Shown: one piece after another, positions 54,271 to 64,000 of the stretch
Position numbering within the stretch: the first letter of the stretch is position 1
How the letters are laid out: the number at the start of each line of letters is the position of its first letter
From: Ypsolopha sequella
Taxonomy: Eukaryota > Arthropoda > Insecta > Lepidoptera > Ypsolophidae
Assembly: GCA_934047225.1 (NCBI GenBank)
Contig: OW203998.1
Span: 15,949,280-16,013,279 of the forward strand
Direction of reading: 5' to 3'
Length of the DNA stretch: 64,000 bases
Notes under the pieces: generated by a model
The model's database searches: none
What the model saw: the letters and a program-made list of their open reading frames with translations, nothing else
What the model was told of the DNA's origin: nothing
Program-made: the position numbers and the translations under genes

Positions 54271-54929
54271 TAAAAAGCTAATAGACACATATTATATATT
54301 TATTAAAGTATTTGTTATTATGTAATTTAAGTTTTCGGGATTCAAATGGCGACATATTTACGATGATCAAACTCTTAGTAGCTCCCAAAATCGTAATATA
54401 CAATTTCAATTACAGATTATGTAAATCCCAAACATACGTAGATATTGAATTGAAGGCTAAGTTTTTGCTACAATTTAGCTACGATTACGTGACTTTGTAG
54501 CCTAATTCATAACGTATTTGCCAAATTAAAAGCGATTATGCGCATACCATATCATATCATATCTGTTTGCTGATGGATGGCAGAAAATATTGTCAGAGTG
54601 TTTGTGTTTTTGTGAGAAGGCCTGTTTCTGACTTTATGTGTTATTCTTATTTATTTTAGTTGATTTTACCATTTTGTGTTTGTGTTACTATCTGTAATTA
54701 TTGTAATTGGTTTGTCCGTTTTAATTAAAGTAAATAAATAAATAAATAAATCATTTTATAGATTTAAATTACGTATTAACCAATTAGTAGAGCTCAATTT
54801 AAAATTGTTATCTTCTGTGATCAGACATTTTTCCCCACTTGTATTGGATGCCCTCCATTCAAAGTGTGTCAGAGCCACTGTCTACTGTGACAGAGCTTTA
54901 GAAACTTTCCTGAACGTTCAGGTACGTTT
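54271..54929. other. No gene; (AAAT)n at 54730-54750
   Basis: AAATAAATAAATAAATAAAT near 54731 is a simple repeat, possibly a retroelement tail. The rest is unassigned. Confidence 0.4.
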
Positions 54930-55850
54930 TTTAGGGTTCCGTACCCAAAGAACAAATCGGAGCCCTATTAATGTCACTCCGCTGTCCGTCTGTCTGTTCG
55001 TGTGTCACAGGTTTCTAGCTCTTAGACGGAATGAAATAGAAACCTGAAATTTTTATGTTGTGTAAAAGGTTGACCCAAAACCGAATTTTGAATTTTAAAT
55101 GTAATTGAATTATTTTTCAGGGGAGTCTCATAAATAAAAAAGGTTAAAAAAAATTTTTCTTACTCTAGCATGTGGGGTGTCGTTGTCTAGAGCTCATTAA
55201 GTAGAGTATAAATTATATTTATTTTTTTTTATCTTTAAAATAAAAAAAATGGGGGGATATCAAAGTTGCCATTTTTAGACCATTTTTATTACGGGGTCTA
55301 TCTCAAAGGCCAAAGCAGTTAGGAATTTGAAATTTCTGTATCTTATGAACCATAATAATATGCTGTATTTAAAAAACCGACCAAGTTCGAGTTGGACTCG
55401 CACACGATGGGTTCCGTACCATTATCTATAAAAACGGCAAAAAAAACATGTCTGTTGTATGGGAGCCCCCTTAAATATTTATTTTATTCTATTTTTTAGT
55501 ATTTTCTGTTATGGCGGCAACAGAAATACATAATTTTCGAAAATTTTAACTGTTTAACTACACAGTTCATGAGATATGAAACGGACAGCTGAGTCTTAGT
55601 AATAGGGTCCCATTGGTTACCCTTTGGGTATGGAACCCAATAAAATAAATACTAAAAACTCAAATTTATAATGTAGCTTTAGGGTTACGTTCCCGAACAC
55701 TCAACCAACGTAATTTTGCAGTTTTTGTCCGACAGAATTAGAGCATTAACTAAAATAAAATTATTACCTAGTTTGAAATAATTAGTCATATATACGGAAC
55801 CCTAAAAGAGCGAGGCCCGACTCGCACTTGGCTGGTTTTTTCAGAAATTG
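54930..55850 (+). repeat. Dispersed repeat family A, copy 3, with nested insertion
   Basis: It starts AGGGTTCCGTACCCAAAGAA and ends ACGGAACCCTAAAAGAGCGA then CCCGACTCGCACTTGGCTGG. After about 55370 an inverted A2 element (55375-55640) interrupts it. The final part (55640-55850) is the family end seen at 179-375. Confidence 0.65.
55375..55640 (-). repeat. Repeat family A2, nested copy
   Basis: The minus-strand counterpart of 38836-39145: AAACCGACCAAGTTCGAGTT, GATGGGTTCCGTACCATTA, ACAGCTGAGTCTTAGTAATA and GTTACCCTTTGGGTATGGAA. Confidence 0.65.
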
Positions 55851-57039
55851 TTTCTGATTGCAGAAATCTCAATATATCTTGCGATACCGACATTATGAGA
55901 TTTTTCGTGGGTTCAATTCTTGGTTGAATGCCACAACGACCAAAGACACAACTCGTAACCGTAAGAAGTGGGCTAAAGCCAGAACTGACCAAAATTATGT
56001 CCAAGCATTGTGTATTTTAGTTAAAGCTGCTTCGTTAGATATTAGTTGATATAAATTTTCCTATTACGGTATCAATTGCGATATATACACGGCTCGTCAC
56101 TTGGCAAAATTCATTGCTAAGTGCCAACTTCTTTATTTCAACCATAAGTAAAGAAAATTACACAATAGTAACGTTCTAGAGCCACACCAACAGTTCTTTG
56201 TGCGATTGTAATTTTTTACAAGGACGTCAGTTTACGGCGTTGTGATTGATTCATTTTCCTGGCGTAGAGCTTTTGTGACAAATATATTTATGTCGATACA
56301 TGTTTGTGACATTAGCATCATCGACAGAAAAAAACTAAAACTTAATTGGTTGGAAGACAGCCGAATAATAGGATGTTTAATTTGGCAAATCGGGCCTTAA
56401 TTGCGTTACTAATACAAAATACGACGCTGCCGTAGCAAATTAGAAAACCTTGTCATGATCGTAGAAAAAGGGGTACGCTTTAACGTGGAATTGGATTCAG
56501 TATAAACAGCAAAGATATTAAATGAAGGTTTTTAATGTTACCTATCTATTTACAACTGGTTCACCAATACAAAGTGAGAACTTGCATGGTATATCCTTTC
56601 CCAGTATATTTAGAAGAGGGAACATAGAAAATACTGCGCCAAAAGCTTTAGATCACGGCCCCCCATTTCCTGTGATGTAGGGCATCCCATTAGTTATACA
56701 AACGAATCACGAACCTGTGACATTTTCACACCTTTTTTGATATCCTTTTTAAGTACGATTCTGAGCAAAAAAAAGGTTCGTCAAAATACTGTTTCAGGGA
56801 CTCAGATATTCGATGCTACTTTTCAGGGTTTCGTTGAAAATTGTAAACTGTAATTGCGATATCGGAACGTAACATTATTTTGTACTGCTCACTGAGTTGC
56901 CGTCTCGCTCTCTTGCTGGCCATATACTAAAAACCTCACTAAAATTCTGGGCTAAAAATAGGTTTTTTAATTTAGTAAAACTGTTTATTTTATACCAATG
57001 CACAGCTCTGTGTCTAACTGTCTGTTTACGTCGTTTATG
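55851..57039. other. No recognisable feature
   Basis: The frame 55858-56049 is basic but has no recognised domain. 56897-57184 overlaps the repeat that follows. Confidence 0.35.
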
Positions 57040-58095
57040 TAAAAAAAAGCCAAGTGCAAGTAAGACTCACGCACAAAGGGTTCCATATCACCACACAATA
57101 CGGGTACGGAACCCTAAAAACATGGTAAATATTGTACTTGCACTTATGGAGGTCCAACTTAACTTGAAACTTACGATCTATTAAACTCTAACTATCCAAA
57201 GGTTTTAGTTAAGTTGGTCATGATAACTTCCCAAATAATTAAATACTTGCAATTTTCAGATTTTTTCCTATGTGTAGTACCTAACTGTAAACGAAATTTT
57301 AAGTTTGTAAGTCAACTGGAAGTGATCTATAGGTTTTCATGTAAGTCAACTGGAAGTGCTCTATAGGTTTTCATGTAGAGCAAATTATGTAAAGTGCAAT
57401 AACTTTTTTTTTCTACTACCTTTATAAAAAAGTTCCATTTAATACTCGAAATTAGTTTTGTAAATTGAACTTTCCGGGCCCCGTTGCGGAATGACTATCA
57501 GGTCAGTTTGAAATATCGTATTGGAATTACATTTATTGCAAAATTAGGTTCTGTTTGACGTTTATCTTCATTTCATGCTAAACTTGGTTATTTTTGACGT
57601 CCTTGGTTTGTCTTTAGAATCGAAATTCGCTGCGTTCCGATTCACGACATAATCGACTATATCGCGTCTGACACTCCTTTTTCGCAAAATGAAACTGGCC
57701 ACAAATAAAAGTCGCCGGCTGAAGCCTGAAAAAAAAAAAGGTGAAAACCACGTCGTGCTTTGCAAAGTCATAAGATACATTAAATTTGAGAGAAAAAATA
57801 AAAAATTTCAATACATAAATCAGGTAGTAGAAAAAGTATCGTTCGCAACGAGTAAAAAATGGGTAAAATCCGCCATTTTATACTCGTCACAAAATATACT
57901 ATTCTCGTCGAGTTAGAAGTCTGATTTTTTTTACAACACCATAGTTCCGTAAACTTCTATAGGAGGTATTAGTTGCAACATAATTCCTTTACGGGGCCCG
58001 GGCAAAAGGGTCTTGTTGACAGAATGACAGACGGACAACAAAGGGATCCTACAAGGGTTTCGTTTTTTAAATTTCGAGGTACGGAACCATAAAAT
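57040..58095 (+). repeat. Dispersed repeat family B, copy 3, with ~490-bp insertion
   Basis: It starts AAAGCCAAGTGCAAGTAAGA and ends GGGATCCTACAAGGGTTTCG and GAGGTACGGAACCATAAAA. A 40-bp block (GTAAGTCAACTGGAAGTG with CTCTATAGGTTTTCAT) is tandemly duplicated at 57310-57375. Between about 57410 and 57905 non-family DNA is inserted into the T-rich stretch before CGTCGAGTTAG. Confidence 0.65.
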
Positions 58096-58813
58096 CTCCC
58101 CAGCTTATTGACTTGAAACTTGGTAGCCTTGTTGAGTATGAACAGTATAATTAGTTTAGGAAATATAACAATAGAGGCACCTACATGAACAATACAGACA
58201 CGTACTGGTAAGTCACGACTCACGCTCACGACTATCTATAAACTGTGAACAACAAATATTCAGACTTCTAATTCTTTAGAAGCAACTAAGAGAATTGCAA
58301 GAAAAAGGGCCCTCATTTTAACACAACATTTTTATTTATAACTACCCACGCACGGTTATGTACGAGATAGTAAAAGAATATTAAATTTCAAAAACATTCA
58401 CTAATGGGTTCAGGTGTGATGAACCTGATTAAAATGTATCAAAACGATTTACTCCGTTCACATTTTTTGTGTAAACAGGTGTTCTGATTTAATGATACTA
58501 TTGTGACACAATAGATAAGCCGTTCCATTCATCAGCCCAAATTATATTTCCTGAACTATACTAATATTATTTTTACACCGGGTACAAATCTTTGAAGTCG
58601 GTATTTTAACCCGTTGCTTGTCGATTTTCGATAACAACTGAAGAACAATTAACATGTTAAACCAATATGGTACTTCTGCTAGGTTAATGCCAAAAATTTG
58701 CACAAAAATTATGAAAAGAAATCAACCAACATTTTGAGATGGAACTCTAGAGAGCCGCAACACATTTTCTTCGTCTGTTCATTAAAAGAAAACTATGTCA
58801 AAAAAAATAAAAA
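58096..58813. other. No recognisable feature
   Basis: AT-rich; no element ends seen. Confidence 0.4.
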
Positions 58814-59420
58814 CGGGCACTACAGTAGAACGCGGCTACGAAGTCAATCCTGAGACATGCCTCTAGGGTTGTTACACGTTCGATCATTGTATCGATAAAA
58901 TTCGTCAATTGTGAGTTAAGTTGAATGCAGTTATCAGATGTATATGAAGGAAAGTGAAAAAAAAAAACATCTAGGTAGAGATAATATTATTATACTTTAT
59001 TATGTATCACTTTCCGAAGCAACATCATCACTACTGGAATCGTTTGTATTAATAACTAACTCAAATGTTTACTATACTCCCAGAGGTTAGTAATAAAGAA
59101 ACAAACTCATTTATTTATTAATATTTATAATGAGTTGAAGGAGAATATTACTAATATAACTAATTTTACAATTAAGTCATGCGTTTTATTTACATTAATG
59201 CACATCATCATAAAACATAAACAATATTTTTGGCTATACGAACTTCTTAACGTGTATCAATATATTGTCTGTGATATTATTGCCACTCACTATTCTGTCA
59301 CACGCAATAAGTAAATATGTAATTTTTTTCTTATGTTTGATATTGTCATTATTCAGAAACTTCATAGTTGCGCAATGTGTCAGGATTGACTTCATAGCCG
59401 CGTTCTACTATAGCTTCCCA
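58814..59420. mobile_element. Non-autonomous element with ~46-bp inverted ends
   Basis: ACAGTAGAACGCGGCTACGA and AGTCAATCCTGAGACAT on the left (58820-58858) mirror ATGTGTCAGGATTGACTTCA and TAGCCGCGTTCTACTATAGC on the right. The interior is AT-rich without coding sequence. Confidence 0.7.
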
Positions 59421-59754
59421 TGAAAATATATACTTGTGGACCTAAAAAAAATAATTTTAATCGGTTACCAGGCATATCAACTTAGCTTCTACTTGGTTCC
59501 CTTTGATGATATAATTTTTATAAAAACTATCTTTTGCTGTCCGAGTTTATATTATCACTCTTGCACCTAAGAGAAGTCAATTTAGTTATCTCTCTGACAA
59601 TAAATCCAGGTACAAAACCTTGTTGTAGTTGCTGTATGATGATGATAATGACTTTCTTTCTCGGTTATCCTGATTTCGATTATATTAAATTACCCCTATT
59701 CTCGTGCATGACATATTAAGAACACTTAGAACCTAAAGTTGCACATGGCAATTT
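59421..59754. other. No recognisable feature
   Basis: The frame 59534-59719 has no domain. Confidence 0.35.
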
Positions 59755-60290
59755 AACTTTTTTCAATGCAAGTGCTCGTAAAGGCCAGTGGCGTGCACAG
59801 AACTTTTTTCCGGAAAAGCAATCAGAAGGTCAAGTACGACAATAAAAAAAATATGAAAATTTTTTATTAACACTTTGAAAAAAAAAGTTTGTATGACGCC
59901 AGGGTAGGCACTGCCTTTCCTAGAGTGAATATTTTCATACAAATTTTTTTTTTTTCAAAGTGTTATTTAAATTTTTTCATATTTTTTGTTGTTGTCGTAC
60001 TTGACCTTCTGATTGCTTTTCCGGAAAAAAGTTCTGTACACGCCACTGGTAAAGGCCCACTTTTTATGCTTCAAAACCGAACAGAAAGTCGATTATTTTG
60101 CCCTAGGGCTTTATTATTATTATTTTTTAATTTATTTACATTGGTTGGCTAACCTGCAGCCTTTCCTGTGTACCATAAATGTTATACTTTTTTTTCCACT
60201 GTTTCCTTTTGAGCCAATCATAATTTAAAGTTCACAAGATTATATTTGTTTTATTTCCTCACACACTGCATTGAAAAACGTAGTATGGTA
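59755..60290. mobile_element. Repeat family G, copy 2, carrying a hAT MITE
   Basis: TTTTTTCAATGCAAGTGCTC at the left and CACACTGCATTGAAAAACGT at the right match the ends of 35280-35850. The hAT-type insert (59786-60048) lies just inside the left end. Confidence 0.6.
59786..60048. mobile_element. hAT-type MITE with exact 8-bp target duplication
   Basis: GTAAAGGC at 59778-59785 and 60049-60056 flanks CAGTGGCGTGCACAGAAC and its inverse (GTTCTGTACACGCCACTG). The arms extend about 90 bp (CCGGAAAAGCAATCAGAAGG, TCAAGTACGACAA), so the whole element folds back. Confidence 0.9.
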
Positions 60291-60913
60291 CATGGGTGTA
60301 AGAGCAATAAATTACTCGGTTACGTTTAAATCGTCTTCGTAATTTATTCCTTTTCGCCCTTGTAGCATAAACTACTATTAACCTCATTAGGAGTTTGGGA
60401 CTCACTGTTTACTTTTTATTCTTCACGAATTTTGGGCAAAGTTTCATCTGCCGTGGTCAACTGATGACTGACTGATGATGACTGATACTCACCGTGTTTG
60501 ATCTAAATGGGGAAAATATAAATAGTACAAAATACCTATACAACTAATAATGTTTATATTGACCGTGTAAATCTAAAATCTAACGTTTAATAATTTTTAC
60601 AGTCTTTGAAATGAATAATTTTAAGTTATAGCTGTTTTAAACTGAAGACTCGCGGGATGAAAATAGGGGTCGTTGTCTCCACCGGCTTATTGCTTCAAGC
60701 TAGTAACCAACCTTCCTATTTCCACGACCCCGTTGACAAACTTTAGCTTCCTCAATCTTTTGTCAAACAAACACAACCTTATATTTTGTTAAGACGCTGC
60801 TAATGGATGAAACTACGCCAACACAGCCTTACACATTTAGTTGAAAATAATACCACTGAACCTTAATCAGTCTTCATAAAAGCTAGTTTTGACTGTTTAT
60901 TTGACACTGTGAC
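60291..60913. other. No recognisable feature
   Basis: 60640-60750 is slightly GC-richer but without a frame or repeat match. Confidence 0.4.
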
Positions 60914-61234
60914 CAGTGGCGTATTTACCCTAGGGCCAAAAGGGCCATGACCCGGGGCGGCAGGCTGCGAGGGGTGGCACAAGCAATTAAGAATTAGCTA
61001 TTATACCTGTAGAAGCTGACTTTAAAAAAACCGTTAATTATGATAGTGTCATTGAAGAATTTTGTTACTAATTTAAATGTAAATATTCAATAAATGATGT
61101 TTATTTCTTTGTATGACGTTTTTAGTTTTTTCATTCATTACATTCTTAGCCCAAATCAACACTGTTGGATTTTATTTCATTTTATAATTGAAATAAACGT
61201 TATTAATTGACTAGACTGTCTTTAAATGTAGTTA

Positions 61235-61280
<46 letters not shown>

Positions 61281-61467
61281 TTAATAAGGATAGGGTCCGA
61301 AATATATCTCACAATAACTTAAATTTTATTTTATTAAGTGTATATATATATATATATATATATTAACTACATTTTATAATTGAAATATTTTTGCTTTTTT
61401 CTCGTTTTTTTATAGGGGGGCAAGGCGCTAAAAGGCCCAGGGCGCCTAATCTTAAAATACGCCACTG
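60914..61467. mobile_element. hAT-type MITE with exact 8-bp target duplication and nested palindrome
   Basis: ACTGTGAC at 60906-60913 and 61468-61475 flanks CAGTGGCGTATTTACCCT and its inverse (CTTAAAATACGCCACTG). Subterminal GC blocks (GGGCCAAAAGGGCCATGACC; GGCGCTAAAAGGCCCAGGGC) resemble each other. An AT-arm palindrome (61223-61376) is nested inside. Confidence 0.9.
61223..61376. repeat. Palindrome with (TA)n arms
   Basis: AATGTAGTTAATATATATAT ... ATATACACTTAATAAGG and TTATTAAGTGTATATATATA ... ATATTAACTACATTTTATAA mirror each other around a 70-bp centre. TTTTATAATTGAAAT stands both before (61177) and at the end of the palindrome (61371), which suggests a duplication linked to its insertion. 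Confidence 0.75.
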
Positions 61468-61715
61468 ACTGTGACCTAATTTCGCTTTGATGATAGCTAA
61501 CAAAAGCTTTGGAAGATTGTTTTTGACATAATAACTAGTTAGGACATTAACGGGCTCAAAATATACGTAATTAACGGTAGAATCATGAGTGAAGTTTATT
61601 TGTGATTGATAAAACTGTAAATTAATATAGGTATAGAACACTGGTAGAGTAAGTAAAAATTTTATGCTATGTTTTTTTTTTCACTTTTCAATAATGTTGT
61701 TTTCTTGACCATTAA

Positions 61716-62135
61716 AAAACCGGCCAAATGCGAGTCGGACTCGCGCACAAAGGGTTCCCTACCACCACACATTATGATAAATAAATTCCACTTGTAGTTA
61801 TAAAAGACCAACTTAACTTGACACTTAAGATCTATATATTTAAAGGGTCTTATTAAGTTGGTCGATAATAACCTCCCAAATAATATAATACTTGTAATTT
61901 TCAGATAATATTTTTCCTATGTGTGTGCTATAAGATCTACCTGTAAATTAAATTTCATATTTCTTAGTAAATTGGAAGTGCCCTATAAGTTTTGATGGTG
62001 AGCAAATTTGTATGAAATTTATTATGTAAAGTGCAATAAGTTTTTTTCGCGTCGAGTTAGTAGCCTAATTTTGTACAGCACTATGGGGCTGTGGACTTCT
62101 GTAGGAAGTATCAGTTTCAACTTGGTATCTTATAT
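61716..62135 (+). repeat. Dispersed repeat family B, copy 4 (3'-truncated)
   Basis: It starts AACCGGCCAAATGCGAGTCG and runs through TTTTCAGATAATATTTTTCC and GGGGCTGTGGACTTCTGTAG. The closing CAGACAGACGG and GTACGGAACC parts are missing. Confidence 0.65.
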
Positions 62136-62579
62136 TATTGATCCCTAAAAAGTATACTGTTTTTAAATAAAATTATAGTTACGCAAATGTAAATATCAAT
62201 TTCAACGATGTTATACGTAATATAGAATATATTATCTTTTTTTAAACTTAAACAACATGTTTTTTGTTGTAGTGTCGTACTGATTAATCTGAACATAATG
62301 GAGTAAAATGAAAGTAGGTTCATTACATACCTTATTTGCTAGTAGTTCACCTCAAACTGTGAACTCGCGATTCGATCTTGACCAATTTCGCTCATGGTCA
62401 AATTTGAAAATTCTTTTTGTCTCATTTATTTGCATACCAAATTTCATGATGGTCCAATCAACGATATCCTAGTTATCGTCGGACAAACATTCACACATAC
62501 ATACATACATACATACAAACGTCGGATTGTTAAAATAGACTCAGAGAACTTCGTTCGCTTCGCTCACTCGTTCAATTAC
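62136..62579. other. Unassigned; (CATA)n microsatellite at 62493-62519
   Basis: CACATACATACATACATACA follows GGTCCAATCAACGATATCCT and precedes GTCGGATTGTTAAAATAGAC, as in the 3' part of some lepidopteran retroelements. No coding remnant. Confidence 0.45.
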
Positions 62580-62935
62580 ACGTAAGGCGATATGTAAATG
62601 TTTTCGCAAGTAGCAAATTAATATAAAATGTACTAAAGTTGTTATCAAAATTTCGTTTAACTTGGTCTAAGATTTTGCAGATTTGCAGTCCATATGTCAT
62701 TCTAAATTGTCATACCAGGAGAATTGGTGTCGAAAAGACCATGAGGTTCAATAAATATTTCTATCGAGCCGAATTTCTCCAATCGCATTTCTGTTTAACA
62801 GATCCCTAGAAAAAGATCCAAAAAAATAATAAACCTTCTTATCAAAATAATACATTATTTACTGAAGTAGATATGCAAGTTCTAAAAGTGTTGATTTCTT
62901 TTCCGTAGCACCTTCAATAAAAAGAAATAAAGACC
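62580..62935 (-). repeat. Dispersed repeat family H, copy 3
   Basis: It is inverted relative to 37330-38140: ACTGAAGTAGATATGCAAGT and TTTTCCGTAGCACCTTCAA match the unit start, and GTGTCGAAAAGACCATGAGG with TCCAATCGCATTTCTGTTTA match its second half. The two parts are brought together by an internal deletion. Confidence 0.6.
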
Positions 62936-63400
62936 GCCATATAGTCATTTACTTTGTCGACTCTATTTGCCTACCATGATTATATAAATATACTTAATAT
63001 ATTTCATTTCCGTAGGGCCCCAAAAAAGCTAAAATTTTATAATTTTTGTAAGTCTGTATGCCCGCATTTCACGTAAAACGGATGTGCCAAAAGTAACGAA
63101 GGCTTGAAATTATCAAAACACAAGAGTCAAAGATTATTGACTCTAGATACTGAATTGTATTATTATTGACCTAAATTTCCAAAAACTCCTTCAGAAGGTT
63201 GCTGTTCAGAACGTGCTGGGAACTGAAATTTATACTTGTTATAGTAAATAATGTTATTTTCTCATCTTTATCATTAGCTCCGACTACGCTTACTGACTCA
63301 CGGCAGCGATCAGCGCCAAAATGTCAATAATCAAATTTCATCATTATCTGGTCGTATTTTATTAAATAGGTCAGTTGTTTATTTGGAGTCAATAGTCTAT
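62936..63400. other. No recognisable feature
   Basis: No element ends or domains seen. Confidence 0.4.
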
Positions 63401-63515
63401 GGTACGGATTCCATACACATTGGGAGGCAATACACAGGATTTTGAGAAGTTTACCTTGTCTATGGTATCCAGGTGTGGAGCTGTGTATAGCCTCCCAAAG
63501 TGTATGGAATCCATA
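63401..63515. mobile_element. 115-bp hairpin MITE
   Basis: TACGGATTCCATACACATTG with GGAGGCAATACACAG pairs with CTGTGTATAGCCTCCCAAAG and TGTATGGAATCCATAT. The loop is about 40 bp. Confidence 0.8.
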
Positions 63516-64000
63516 TAGAGTGATTTGCTTTCTCTCTTTCTCTTGAGTTCGCAGTTTTCTTACTTTGAAACACTGCTTAAGTACCAAAGGCGCGCTTTCC
63601 GAGATATTGAGTTGAAATTTTTTTTTGTCACACTAATAATTGCTTAGAAAAGGAAAGGTTACCCGGTTTAAGAAATAGCACACAACAAAGCTTTCATTAA
63701 AAATAATTCAGTGAAATATTTCCCAAAAATACTACGCAAGACATTTCCGCCAACTGGTAGTAATGTGTGAACTAAACATTTGTTAAACTTACACGTATGC
63801 AAATGGGGAAACTGTGTTTTAGCCAGATCAGGCTAACCGCAGTTCCTCGAAACTTGAGAAAGATTCCGAGTTCTCAAAGAAAGTAAATTCCTTCAAGTTA
63901 GCTCTTCTGACGGGAAATATAATACTCCCAGAAGGTCTTCAGAACACACTTCACCGACAAATTGAAATTTATTAGCTAATCTTTGCGTCCTATTTATTCT
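63516..64000. other. No recognisable feature
   Basis: Window end; no frames or repeats assigned. Confidence 0.4.

Noticed and set aside
62493..62519. CRISPR-like or regulatory direct repeats
   Set aside because: A plain CATA tetranucleotide microsatellite without spacers; the organism is a eukaryote.

Overview
The window is A+T-rich nuclear DNA of a lepidopteran-type insect (moth or butterfly). No single-copy marker proves this. It is inferred from the repeat content, which I recognise from lepidopteran genomes: Helitron-like elements, tRNA-like SINEs, A-rich LINE ends, a Tc1 element and Penelope-like debris, together with a short intronless SDR gene. It is gene-poor; most of it is layered transposable-element remains.

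Host-type coding content is small. The only clear intact gene is a single-exon classical short-chain dehydrogenase/reductase on the minus strand (17104-17868). A Crypton/tyrosine-recombinase-like first exon (21041-21205, minus) and a candidate terminal exon (29679-30061, plus) are less certain.

Layout: 1-5.6 kb holds dispersed repeats, a long inverted-repeat element (4276-4909) and a LINE ORF tail. 5.7-7.7 kb is a CpG-dense array of 8-bp units with internal block duplication, ending in a hexamer array. 8-16 kb has TTAA- and TAA-flanked elements (one Harbinger-like element nested in a relative), a SINE with 12-bp target duplication, a 163-bp hairpin and a Helitron-like element. 17-21.6 kb has the SDR gene, SINE and LINE pieces and the Crypton-like exon. 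24.2-26.8 kb has a near-complete Tc1 transposon with doubled terminal repeats and a frameshifted DD34E transposase, then another SINE. 27-40.6 kb has palindromes, foldback elements and a row of MITEs. 40.9-42 kb, 47.6-48.4 kb and 53.4-54.3 kb hold three related Penelope-like terminal repeats carrying hammerhead-ribozyme-like cores; the first borders a GIY-YIG endonuclease remnant and the third borders a LINE reverse-transcriptase tail. 54.9-64 kb is again nested dispersed repeats, including two hAT-type MITEs with exact 8-bp target duplications.

The elements do not form a pathway; they record successive insertions. The best candidates for something undescribed are the recurring hammerhead-arm architecture (inverted arms that start inside the ribozyme stem II, with different cargo between them) and the 8-bp array, which is largely stop-free on both strands.
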